This document shows positions 41,422-49,668 of a stretch of 64,000 nt of DNA, in pieces (positions within the stretch are counted from its first letter, which is position 1; every line of letters begins with the position of its first letter). The stretch spans positions 310,001-374,000 of the forward strand of contig CAWJPY010000013.1 in NCBI GenBank assembly GCA_963844865.1, read 5' to 3'. The translations under genes and the position numbers were made by a program. The DNA is from CAWJPY01 sp963844865 (lineage in GTDB: Bacteria > Acidobacteriota > Thermoanaerobaculia > Thermoanaerobaculales > Sulfomarinibacteraceae). The notes beneath the pieces are model-generated. The model worked only from the letters and a program-made list of their open reading frames with translations, was not told where the DNA came from and did no database searches.

Positions 41422-44400
41422 TCACCTCACGAAGAGGGGGATGGTGGTGGGGTCACCGGTGGCGTTGTCGACGACGGAGGCGTAGGCCCACACGGAGCAA
41501 TCGGGGGTCTCCAGCTCGATCCTCGCGCGGGCGAGCGTGCAGGGTCCGGCCTGGGCCTTGGCGAAGACGTCGTTCTCCTGGAACCAGCCGCCGGGAGCGA
41601 CCTCGAGGCTGAGGCCTTCCCCGAGCTGGGCTCCGGTGTCGCTGTGGAGCGTGACGGAGGCGGTACACGGCGCATCGCCGAGGTTGACCACGCCGATGTT
41701 GGTCCGGAAGCCCTCGGTGCTCTTGAGCTGGGGGAGGTAGCCCACCTGTCCGGTCGACAGGGTGTCGGCGAGCTCGCACCCCGGGAGATACTGGCCGTAG
41801 GTGCCGTCGACCGAGGCGTTGTAGCTGCGTGCCGCGACGATGACCGGCAGGTTCGACGAAACCTCGACCGCCCCGGCGCACGGACCGGACATGTCGAAGA
41901 GGCTCAGTGCGACGTCGTCCCACTCCACGATCCCGAGGGGGCCCACGGCCGCGGGCCTGACGGTGCTCCCGTCAGCGTCACGGAAGGTCAGCTCCAGGTC
42001 CGCCGTGGCGTCGATGGTGTTGAGCACCGACAGGCTGCACCGCCAGTTCGTCCCCCGGGCGCCCGGCATGTGGGCCACTCCCGGCACGAGATAGACGAAG
42101 GTCGGGCGCTCCCCCTGGGCGTACACGGTGATCGACACGGGGGCGGTCCACTCGGACGTGACGCTGTTGCTGCTGCAGTCGCGCACGCTCCGCACGCGGT
42201 AGTAGAAGGTGGTGGTCTCTGCCACGCTGTGGCTGCGATGCCACTCGGTGCCGCGGATGTCCATGGTGATCTTCGTGCCGCTGAAGTCGGCGGTCCGCGC
42301 CTCGGTGATCTCGTAGTACTCGGCGTCCGACGCCGCGGTCCACTGGATGTGGTAGGGCTCCCCGGAATCGGCCATGGGGGTGGTGGGTGCGACGACGGCG
42401 GGCTTGTCCGGTGGAGGGCAGTCCTCGGTGACGATCGTCACCTGGATGACGGAGGTCCAGGGCGACTGGGAGCCGCATTCCTTGGTCCCGCGCACCCGGT
42501 AGTAGAAGGTGCTGGGCGTGGCTTCGGACTTCACCACGTCCTGGGTGGTGTTGGAGGAGTGGAAGTAGGTGGTGGGCGTGGAGAAGTCGGGGGCGGCGCT
42601 CTCCTGGAGCTCGTGGGCGTCGGCGCCGGCGGACCAGTCCCAGGCGAGGGTGTAGGTCTCGCCGACGCCCGCGACGTCCGCGCTGGAGTGGAAGTTCTGC
42701 GGCTGCTCCGGGGGGAGGCAGCCGGCCACGACCACCTGCACCTCGGTCGTGCTCGTCCACGGGGACACCGAGCCGCAGCTTCGGCTCGCCCGCACCCGGT
42801 AGTAGTAGACGGTGGACTGGGCGACGCTGTGGCTGTAGGCGGTGGAGGTCCCGGACACGGTGCTCGACTCCGCGTCCGTGAACGACGGGTCGGTGGCCTC
42901 CTCGATCTGGTAGGAGTCCGCATCGGACGCCGCGTTCCACGACAGGGCGTAGGTCTCACCGCTGGCGGGGGAGGTGGGGCTGCTGGACAGACCGGAAGGG
43001 GCCCCGGGGGCCTCGCAGCTGGCCGGGGACACGACGACCACCACCGATCCCGACCAGGCCGAGCTGGCTCCGCAGTCCTTGACGGCCCGCACCCGGTAGT
43101 AGTACGTCGTCGATGACTCCACGGAGCGGGTGAAGGACGTCGAGGTGCCGGCGAAGGTGAAGGTCACCGGGCCGCTGAATGCCGGGTCCGTGGCCTCCTG
43201 CAGCTCGTAGGAGTCGGCGTCGGCGACGGCGCTCCACGCGAGGACGTAGGATTCGCCGGACACCGGCGCGGGGTTGCTCGCCTGGAAGCTGGCCGGCACG
43301 CTCGGGCTCTCGCACGGCGACGCGAAGGCGGCGAGGAGCGCCTCGGCCATGATGATTCCGTAGCCGGAGTCCCGATCGGCGCCGGGGGCCTCGATGTCCA
43401 GGGCGGTTTCTGAAAACACACCGCGCGCTCGTTCCGGGGTGAGGGTCGGGTCCAGCTCCTTCATCAGCGCGGCCAGACCGGCGGCGTGGGCGGCAGCCGC
43501 CGAGGTGCCCGCAAACGGGTTGAACCCCGGGGTGGCCGTCGACACGCCGTCGGCGGCGGTCACGTCGGGCTTCTGTCGGAGCGCCCCCCCGGTGGAGGTG
43601 AGGTCGTCCGGGGTGATCGGGTCTCCGGTCGCGGAGTAGAAGATCCTCCGCGGACCGTCGGCGCTGAAGGTCTCCACCGGGTTCTGGGGGCCCCCCAGGA
43701 AGACGCCGCCGGCGGCGGTGGCGACGTCGACCGCGGCCACGGCGAAGGCCGACGAGGCAGCCTGTTGACCGAAGATGTTCCCGGGCGTGGCGAGGGCCAG
43801 CGCACCTCCGCCGACCGTGGTCAGGTGGAAGTACCTCGGGTCCGCGAGCCCGTCGAAGTTGATCACGACCACGAGGCTCCCCGCCTCCACCGGCAGGTCC
43901 AACCGCTCGTAGGGGTGGTCGCCGGGGCCCTCCTGCCAGTTGGTGGAGCACGCCAGCACGGTCGTTTCCGTGGCGTCGAGGAGACAGAGGTCGTAGTCGT
44001 TGTCCGACGCGTCCACGGGATCGGACCACTGCAGCATCACGCCGTTCGGCGCGGTCGCGGTGACGGCGTTCGTCACCGACCCGCCGAAGTCGTGCAGGAC
44101 GCCGTCGGCGTTGGTGCCGACGTCGGGGACGAGGTGCACGACCTCGCCGCTGTCCACGTAGTCACCCTCCCACGTGCCCGATGTGCCGTCGTTTGCGTTG
44201 CCTCCGTCGCCGGCGGCGGAGAAGTACAGGACGCCCGCGGCCGCGACCTCTTCGACGGCCGCCGCTAAGATCCCGTCCTGGAACACCGGCGAGGTGGGGT
44301 AGCTGACGTCATCCACGATCACGTCGCACCCGGCGGCCGCCAGGTCCCTGATGTTCTGCGCGAACTGCGCGCGGTCGGGCTTCGCCGTGGCGAAGTAGAG

Positions 44401-45132
44401 CTGGGCCCCCGGAGCGAGGTCGTGGATGATCTCCAGCATGGCCGTGCCTTCGCTGCCCGTCCCTGCCTGCCCGGGGAGGACCACCACGACGGGAGGGAGG
44501 TCACCGCTGGTCTGCAGGCTCTCCAAGGAGTCCACTCCATCAGAGAGCACGCCCACCTTGACGCCCGTACCATCCACGCCGAACGCCTGTCGGGCATCGT
44601 CCGCGCCATGGGCCAGGTCGCCCTCGGTGGTGTCGACCTTCTGCGCGAGGGGTATCTCACCTCGGTGGAGCGCCACGACCTCGTCCAGCGCCGCGATCTC
44701 TTCGAGGGCGGACAGGGGCACCCGGACGCGGGCAGCTCGCTCCTGGGGGTGGGCGGCGACGATGACCCCGCCGACGGACTCGATGAGGTGGAGGAGGCGC
44801 CCCGTCAACGAGGCCTGCACGTCGACCTCGATGTGTTCACTCTTTGCACGGGGCACCCGTGGTAGGAGAGCCGGCACGAGGTCGAACAGTGGATCGCGAC
44901 GCTGCCGCTTGAGCTCGTACAGCAGGTCGCTGCCGATCTTCCTCTCGACGGCACTGCGCGTGGCCTTGTCGGCGAGAATCGCGCCGAGCTGCCGTCGGAC
45001 CGGTTCGGACAACCCCCCCGCCTGAGCGCCGACGCCACCGGCCATCGCCATGCCCAGGCATGCCGACGCGACGATGCGGCGCGCGGCCGCCCCCCGGTTC
45101 CGCCGCGAGCGCCCCAACCGGAGCGCTGTCAT
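41422..45132 (-). CDS. secreted S53-like (sedolisin-type) subtilase with four FN3-like repeats
   Basis: A 1236-residue exported protein. Signal peptide (about 20-38), an inhibitory-propeptide-like region, then a subtilisin-fold domain (about 185-580): D198 in VLSDGVDS, E228 in GSEGTAM where subtilisins have HGT, E234-x3-D238 (EIIHD), D309 in SAAGDGG where subtilisins have oxyanion Asn, and nucleophile S544 in GTSAAAAHAAG. This matches sedolisin-like Ser-Glu-Asp peptidases rather than S8. Four repeats of about 95 residues follow, fibronectin-III-like and each with two conserved cysteines (such as CEAPGAPS and SRSCGSVS), then a C-terminal module ending VVDNATGDPTTI shared with the PA-PKD protein. 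Start ATG 45132 is a guess; in-frame starts exist up to 45273. Confidence 0.82.
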   Translation of the reverse strand: MTALRLGRSRRNRGAAARRIVASACLGMAMAGGVGAQAGGLSEPVRRQLGAILADKATRSAVERKIGSDLLYELKRQRRDPLFDLVPALLPRVPRAKSEHIEVDVQASLTGRLLHLIESVGGVIVAAHPQERAARVRVPLSALEEIAALDEVVALHRGEIPLAQKVDTTEGDLAHGADDARQAFGVDGTGVKVGVLSDGVDSLESLQTSGDLPPVVVVLPGQAGTGSEGTAMLEIIHDLAPGAQLYFATAKPDRAQFAQNIRDLAAAGCDVIVDDVSYPTSPVFQDGILAAAVEEVAAAGVLYFSAAGDGGNANDGTSGTWEGDYVDSGEVVHLVPDVGTNADGVLHDFGGSVTNAVTATAPNGVMLQWSDPVDASDNDYDLCLLDATETTVLACSTNWQEGPGDHPYERLDLPVEAGSLVVVINFDGLADPRYFHLTTVGGGALALATPGNIFGQQAASSAFAVAAVDVATAAGGVFLGGPQNPVETFSADGPRRIFYSATGDPITPDDLTSTGGALRQKPDVTAADGVSTATPGFNPFAGTSAAAAHAAGLAALMKELDPTLTPERARGVFSETALDIEAPGADRDSGYGIIMAEALLAAFASPCESPSVPASFQASNPAPVSGESYVLAWSAVADADSYELQEATDPAFSGPVTFTFAGTSTSFTRSVESSTTYYYRVRAVKDCGASSAWSGSVVVVVSPASCEAPGAPSGLSSSPTSPASGETYALSWNAASDADSYQIEEATDPSFTDAESSTVSGTSTAYSHSVAQSTVYYYRVRASRSCGSVSPWTSTTEVQVVVAGCLPPEQPQNFHSSADVAGVGETYTLAWDWSAGADAHELQESAAPDFSTPTTYFHSSNTTQDVVKSEATPSTFYYRVRGTKECGSQSPWTSVIQVTIVTEDCPPPDKPAVVAPTTPMADSGEPYHIQWTAASDAEYYEITEARTADFSGTKITMDIRGTEWHRSHSVAETTTFYYRVRSVRDCSSNSVTSEWTAPVSITVYAQGERPTFVYLVPGVAHMPGARGTNWRCSLSVLNTIDATADLELTFRDADGSTVRPAAVGPLGIVEWDDVALSLFDMSGPCAGAVEVSSNLPVIVAARSYNASVDGTYGQYLPGCELADTLSTGQVGYLPQLKSTEGFRTNIGVVNLGDAPCTASVTLHSDTGAQLGEGLSLEVAPGGWFQENDVFAKAQAGPCTLARARIELETPDCSVWAYASVVDNATGDPTTIPLFVR

Positions 45133-45463
45133 CCGCGGGACCAGGGGGTGGGTGGGGTCGTGTGCACAGGTGCGGCCCCCGGCGACGTCGCAGCCGGCGT
45201 CCTTCTGTCCAGGGGACGAAGAACGGCCGTCCTTGCGCACGATGCGGATCGGAAGATCCATCATCAACCCCACGTCCTGCGTATTTGCCGGATTCTCTCA
45301 CAAGGGAGGGCGCGTCACAAGCGCGTCGCGCGCCCCGAAGGCGCGGGCTGGGAGCCCTGATCGCGTCCCTCCGGGCCCACGCGCCTCCTGCCCGCGCGGG
45401 CCGGCGGGGGCGCCCGAAGCGCCGGTGGTGGGCGCCATGGGTCGGATCGAAGCGAGGAGGTGC
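45133..45463. other. upstream region of the S53-like protease gene
   Basis: 331 nt with the possible N-terminal extension of the protease frame (to 45273) and then a GC-rich spacer down to the hydrolase remnant. A somewhat AT-richer patch at 45277-45300 (GCGTATTTGCCGGATTCTC) is the best place for the protease promoter. Nothing else was recognised. Confidence 0.4.
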
Positions 45464-45780
45464 TCAGCTCCTGGTGGCGGCCGAGAGGATGAACTCGTGG
45501 ATGAGGGTCAGAGCGTCGGCCCGGACGGAGGTGCCGGCGACACCGTCCGGGGGGCGGAGGCCATGGCCGGAGCCCGGGAAGACGACGACGCGGATGTTCG
45601 GCTTGCCGAGCCCGAGGAGGCGGTCGCGGCTCTTTCCGCTGGGCACGTTCGTGTCGTCCTCGCCGTAGACGACGAGTGCGGGCACGTCCACCTCGCGCCA
45701 GGCGGGGAGCGGGTCGAAATCACCCACCGCCGACCAGAAGGGGCGCTGGGTGCCCGCCGCCGGGCTCTCTCCCCTGCGGG
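45464..45780 (-). pseudogene. C-terminal remnant of an alpha/beta hydrolase
   Basis: About 100 codons match the last third of an alpha/beta hydrolase of the peptidase S9/dienelactone-hydrolase type: FWSAVGDFDPLPAWREV, VPALVVYGEDDTNVP (acid residue region), and FPGSGHGLRPPDG (catalytic histidine). The N-terminal two thirds, including the GxSxG nucleophile, are absent: directly upstream, 3 codons away, lies the stop codon of the glycosidase-like frame. It has no convincing start. Best read as a decayed fragment left by a deletion. Confidence 0.6.
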
Positions 45781-45885
45781 AGGTGCCCTCACTCCGGGTG
45801 CGGCGTTCCGCAGACGGCAGGGGGTCGGGTGCACACGATCTCGTACGTGATGCCCTCCGGGTCCTCGACGGTGATCTGGATGTGG

Positions 45886-47577
45886 TCAATGACCGGGTCC
45901 ACCGCGTCCTCCTCCCGGAGGCTGCAGATGCCGCCCGTCGATGCGCATGTGCACAGGACCCACCCGTCCCGCCGGATGGCGGAGGCTCCACAAGGTGTGG
46001 AGACGCCGCATCAGGGCCGCCGCCGCCTTCGGGGTCCAGTCGAGCTGGTGCAGCCCGATGGTGCGGAAGGCGTCCTGGAACCAGGGCGCGACGCCCAGGT
46101 AGGTCTGGTCGTACAGGGAGTACCAGACCACGGCGAGGGTCGGGTGGCCGGCCAGCTCGTCCAGGAGGCGGCGCAGGAACTCGGCTTGCTCGGCCTCGGA
46201 GTAGATGCCCCCGGTGGGGAAGCCGCACTCCGGCACGATCAGGGGGAGCGCGGGGTCGACGTCGGCCGCGGCCGCGAAGAAGCCCGCCGGCAGAGCGTCG
46301 AGGTGGTGCACACCGTCGGCGGGGTAGGTGGAGAAGCCCACGGAGTCGATGCACGGCTCCAGCTCCTGGAGGGCGGCCTGCCCGTCGGCATCCGGCGAGC
46401 CGTCGGGGCGCACCAGGGTGGGGAGGGTGAAGTAGGTGGTGACGTGGACCTCCGGGTCGAGGGCGCGGAGGCGTTCCCTGGCGGTGCACACCATGGTGCG
46501 GAAGGCCGGCCACTGGTCGCGGTGGGCCTGCCAGAAGAAGTCGGTCTCGATGCCCACCGACACGATGCGCGGCCGGATCACGGCGGCCAGGGCCAGCAGC
46601 TCGTCCAGGTAGGCCTCGGCGACGGACGGATCGTCCAGCCGGCCGGCCGGGGTGCCGTCCGGAAGCGGGTTCACGTCGCCGAGGCCCTCCAGGCTGGCGT
46701 GGGTGAAGTCGAAGGTGAGCATGCGCGGCACGGCGAACCGGTCCAGCTCGGCAGTGGTGGTCAGGGCGCGGTCGTGCCCGTCCAGGAGCGGCCTGCCGGC
46801 GAGGGCGTTCCAGCGCACGTGGACGAAGAGGTTGACGAGGCCAGCGAGCCGGCGGGCGCTGTGGACGAGGTCGGTGCGGCCGGCGTCGGAGGCGTTGCGG
46901 GGGCTCTCATCGGTCACGCCGAGGGGGAAGGGGGGCGGGCCGGAGGCGGGCAGATCCACGGAGCTGGGATCGGGGCCGGCCCCCGGTGGATCGAGGGGCG
47001 CCGTGACGGCCACGTCGTCGAGCTCGGCCACGGTGCCGGCGCCGGCCGCGCTCACCACCAAGGCCAACAGCTCGGCGGGACCGCTGAGGGTCACGCTGCC
47101 CTGGATCCGCTCCCATGAGCCGCTGCTGGTCCCGACGACGACGTGGCCGACCTCGGCGATGCCCGTGTCCGGGTCGACGGGGGCCTCGGGGTTGAGGGCC
47201 ACGAGCTGAACCACGGCCCATCCGTCGCCCTCCGCGACCCGAGCCATGGCGCCGACGGTGACGGTCACCCCGGCCATGGCGCCCGCGGGCAGATCGACGA
47301 TCTGGCTCAGGTAGTAGCCGTCGTCGCTGTCGGAGCGGATCTGGAGGGCCGCGCCGCCGTCGTCGTCGAGGAGGGTCCAGGCCCCGGGTGCGGCGAGGCC
47401 CTCGCCCGGGAACCCCACGTACCACTGCGCCGGGCGGGTGCCGTCCGGACTGCGTCCGAGCTCGAAGGTGCCGTTGTGGACCCCGTCCACCTCTCCGGCG
47501 GTGGCGACCCCGGGCACCGCCAGCACCGCGACCAGGATCCCGGCCGCGAGACCGAAGGGAGATCGCTGTCCGAGCAT
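45886..47577 (-). CDS. secreted TIM-barrel glycosidase-like protein, probably frameshifted near its end
   Basis: A 563-residue exported protein. Signal peptide (LAAGILVAVLAVPGVATAG), a jelly-roll carbohydrate-binding-like domain (about 28-190; NGTFELGRSPDGTRPAQWYVGFPG, SQIVDLPAGAMAGVTVTVGA, AELDDVAV) and a (beta/alpha)8 domain (about 215-520) with likely acid/base and nucleophile glutamates in VSVGIETDFFW and LIVPECGFPTGG, as in clan GH-A hydrolases. The family was not identified. The open frame ends at 45886, but strong coding character continues in another frame (EEDAVDPVIDHIQITVEDPEG, stop at 45789), so a one-base insertion near 45915-45930 is likely. ATG follows GTGGAGCC. Confidence 0.75.
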   Translation of the reverse strand: MLGQRSPFGLAAGILVAVLAVPGVATAGEVDGVHNGTFELGRSPDGTRPAQWYVGFPGEGLAAPGAWTLLDDDGGAALQIRSDSDDGYYLSQIVDLPAGAMAGVTVTVGAMARVAEGDGWAVVQLVALNPEAPVDPDTGIAEVGHVVVGTSSGSWERIQGSVTLSGPAELLALVVSAAGAGTVAELDDVAVTAPLDPPGAGPDPSSVDLPASGPPPFPLGVTDESPRNASDAGRTDLVHSARRLAGLVNLFVHVRWNALAGRPLLDGHDRALTTTAELDRFAVPRMLTFDFTHASLEGLGDVNPLPDGTPAGRLDDPSVAEAYLDELLALAAVIRPRIVSVGIETDFFWQAHRDQWPAFRTMVCTARERLRALDPEVHVTTYFTLPTLVRPDGSPDADGQAALQELEPCIDSVGFSTYPADGVHHLDALPAGFFAAAADVDPALPLIVPECGFPTGGIYSEAEQAEFLRRLLDELAGHPTLAVVWYSLYDQTYLGVAPWFQDAFRTIGLHQLDWTPKAAAALMRRLHTLWSLRHPAGRVGPVHMRIDGRHLQPPGGGRGGPGH

Positions 47578-47594
47578 GGCTCCACTGTATCGCG

Positions 47595-48680
47595 TCAGTG
47601 GTGCGCCCCGCTCCCGGCCGCCTCGATGCGCGATCCGAGGAGGGCGCAGAGGTCGCCCAGGGCCTCGAGGTGGCTGGGCTCGGCGGGGAGGAGGGGAAGC
47701 TCGAGCACGGGGTGGGAGTCGCCCACCAGGGAGCGCAGGTCCTCGAGGCCCCTGCGGTCCCGCTCCGCGAGCCACGCCAGGAGACGACGCCCGTCGGAGG
47801 CGGAGGGCCCTCGGAGCGCCGCCGGAGCGCCGCCGAGCTCGGGGTGGACGCGGTTGACGATGATCGGCCCCAGGTGGTACCCGCCCTCCAGCAGCCGGCG
47901 GGCGAAGAACAGGGTGTCGGCCACCCGTCCGGGACCGGGCCCGCTCACCAGCACGAAGAGGGTGCTCTCGGAGCGCAGCAGGCGTTGCACCTCCAGGGCG
48001 CGCTCCCGGAAGCCGTCGAAGAGAGGGGCGAACGCCTGGAAGAACTCGGCCATGTCCCGCAGGAGCTGGAGGCCGACCATGCGGTCGAAAAACGCCTCCA
48101 CGTTGCGGCCGATGAAGCCGAGCCCGGTGACGGCGCGCAGGTGGCCGCGCTCGTCGAACCAGGGTTTGAGGGCCAATCTCACGGCGCCGCTGTCCAGGAA
48201 GCTGACGATCCGCTCCGGTGCGCCCAGGAGGTCCAGGGCCTGCCGGGTGGGCGGCGTGTCCAGAACGACCCGTTCGTGGGACGCCTCCTGGGCGATCTCG
48301 AACAGCCGCTCCGAGGCCATGTACTCGAGCACGCCCGCGAGATTGCCCGACAGGTGGTCGTAGAAGCGGTTGCCGAGGATGCGGTCGCGGGCCGCCTCGT
48401 CCGGGGCGTAGCGGGCCACCAGCCGGTCGAAGGTGCGACGGGCGTCGAGGAGGCTCGCCCACAGCCGACCGGGTGTGCCGGCGGCGACCTCGACCTCGGC
48501 GCGGCTGGCCTCGACACCGACACCCAGGGCGTCCTTGAGGCGCAGGGAGGGGTCGAAGGTCATGACCAGGGTGTCGCGGCCGGCCCGGGCGTGGAGGAGG
48601 CCCAGGGCGGCGGCGATGGTCGTCTTGCCCACGCCGCCGGAGCCCACCACCACGAGCAGGGGCGCGGAGCCAGGGTTCAT
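47595..48680 (-). CDS. ArsA/Get3-like ATPase, second of a pair
   Basis: A 361-residue SIMIBI-class ATPase. P-loop GSGGVGKTTIAAAL (about 13-26): the signature lysine of the deviant Walker A (KGGxGKT) is replaced by serine. Switch I-type TFDPSLRLKDALGV, a VVLDTPPTRQALDLL switch II-like motif (DTPPT/DTAPT), and the nucleotide-base motif VNRVHPE follow. Family members are cytosolic ATPases (arsenite efflux ArsA or tail-anchored protein targeting Get3); no ArsB or arsenate genes are near, so an ArsA role in arsenic efflux is not supported. ATG 48680 overlaps the stop of the upstream paralogue (ATGA). Confidence 0.87.
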   Translation of the reverse strand: MNPGSAPLLVVVGSGGVGKTTIAAALGLLHARAGRDTLVMTFDPSLRLKDALGVGVEASRAEVEVAAGTPGRLWASLLDARRTFDRLVARYAPDEAARDRILGNRFYDHLSGNLAGVLEYMASERLFEIAQEASHERVVLDTPPTRQALDLLGAPERIVSFLDSGAVRLALKPWFDERGHLRAVTGLGFIGRNVEAFFDRMVGLQLLRDMAEFFQAFAPLFDGFRERALEVQRLLRSESTLFVLVSGPGPGRVADTLFFARRLLEGGYHLGPIIVNRVHPELGGAPAALRGPSASDGRRLLAWLAERDRRGLEDLRSLVGDSHPVLELPLLPAEPSHLEALGDLCALLGSRIEAAGSGAHH

Positions 48681-49579
48681 GGGCCGGTCCTCGCTGCTCC
48701 CTCGAGCTCCTGTCCGAGGGCGGTGACGAGGGGCGGACCGGGGTCCACGGGCAGGAGGGGCAGCTCCAGCAGGGGTCCGTCCCAGCTCGCCCGCAGCCGG
48801 CCGAGCTCGCGCTCGTTGAGGCGGCGCCTCTCCAGCCACAGGGTGGTGGCCTCGTCGGCCGGGTCGACGTTGCCGGGAAGCGGGGGGAAGAGGGCGTTGA
48901 CCACCACCGCCTCGGCCGTGCGGCCGGTCCGGCCTCGGAGCCCCGCGAGGAGCTCCAGGGACTCCTGGACCGGCATCTCCTCGGCCGTGGCGACGACCAC
49001 CACGCCGAAGCGCCGGGGGTCCGCCATGAAGGCCGCGATCTCTGCGGCCATGTGACCGACCGGCCCGGTCTCGATCACCTCGGAGATGAGCTGCGGCGCG
49101 GCCAGCCAGGAGATGCCGTGGCCGGTGGCGGGGGCGTCCAGGAGCACCACGTCGGGGGTGGGGACCCCGCGCGGGGTGAAGCCCTCCACGAGACGCAGGG
49201 CGCGTCCGAACACGGCCGTCTCCTTGAGGCCGGGCGCGCCCTCGGTGAACTGCTGGTGGATGGGGCTGGAGAGCACGCGCCGCACGAGCGCGCCGACCTT
49301 GAGCTTGTCGCGGACCAGGTCGTCGAGCACGCCGCGGGGATCCAGGTGCTGGAGACGGAGCCGCGGGCCGGCCTTCAGGATCTGTCCCCCGGAGGGCCGG
49401 ACGCCCAGGAGCTGGTGCAGGTTCTCCCGGGGATCGACCTCGAGCAGGAGCACCTCCCGGCCCCGAGCCGCGAGACGGGCGCCGAGCGCCGCGGTGACCG
49501 TGGTCTTGCCGACGCCACCCTTGCCGGTGATGACGACCACCTGTCGCTGCTCGAGGCGTGTGAGGAGATTGACGGCCAT
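48677..49579 (-). CDS. ArsA/Get3-like ATPase, first of a pair
   Basis: A 300-residue SIMIBI ATPase with a complete deviant Walker A (GKGGVGKTTVTAALGARLA, about 20-38), VDPRENLHQLLG, the switch II-type motif VVLLDAPATGHGISWL and VVVNALFPP as base-recognition element. Pairing with a paralogue by ATGA overlap suggests the two form one heteromeric ATPase, in place of the two tandem halves of classical ArsA or the Get3 homodimer. ATG 49579 begins MAVNLL; upstream in-frame sequence has poor coding quality. It is divergent from the kinase gene with an 89-nt gap. Confidence 0.87.
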   Translation of the reverse strand: MAVNLLTRLEQRQVVVITGKGGVGKTTVTAALGARLAARGREVLLLEVDPRENLHQLLGVRPSGGQILKAGPRLRLQHLDPRGVLDDLVRDKLKVGALVRRVLSSPIHQQFTEGAPGLKETAVFGRALRLVEGFTPRGVPTPDVVLLDAPATGHGISWLAAPQLISEVIETGPVGHMAAEIAAFMADPRRFGVVVVATAEEMPVQESLELLAGLRGRTGRTAEAVVVNALFPPLPGNVDPADEATTLWLERRRLNERELGRLRASWDGPLLELPLLPVDPGPPLVTALGQELEGAARTGP

Positions 49580-49668
49580 CGGTCGCGCTTCGAGGCCTCC
49601 GCCGTGTCGGGCTGGGCGGAGGGTAGCACGGCTCGAAGGGCCCTGGTCTCGTGGTATACCTGACCGCG

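Noticed and set aside
44837..45850. Open frames over the protease 5' end and hydrolase remnant
   Set aside because: They are opposite-strand or off-frame shadows of the protease and of the hydrolase fragment.
47595..49579. Arsenic resistance operon
   Set aside because: The ATPases are ArsA-like, but no arsB, arsC, arsD or adjacent ArsR gene is present; the ArsR-type regulator at 40.0-40.4 kb is 7 kb away with a different neighbour.
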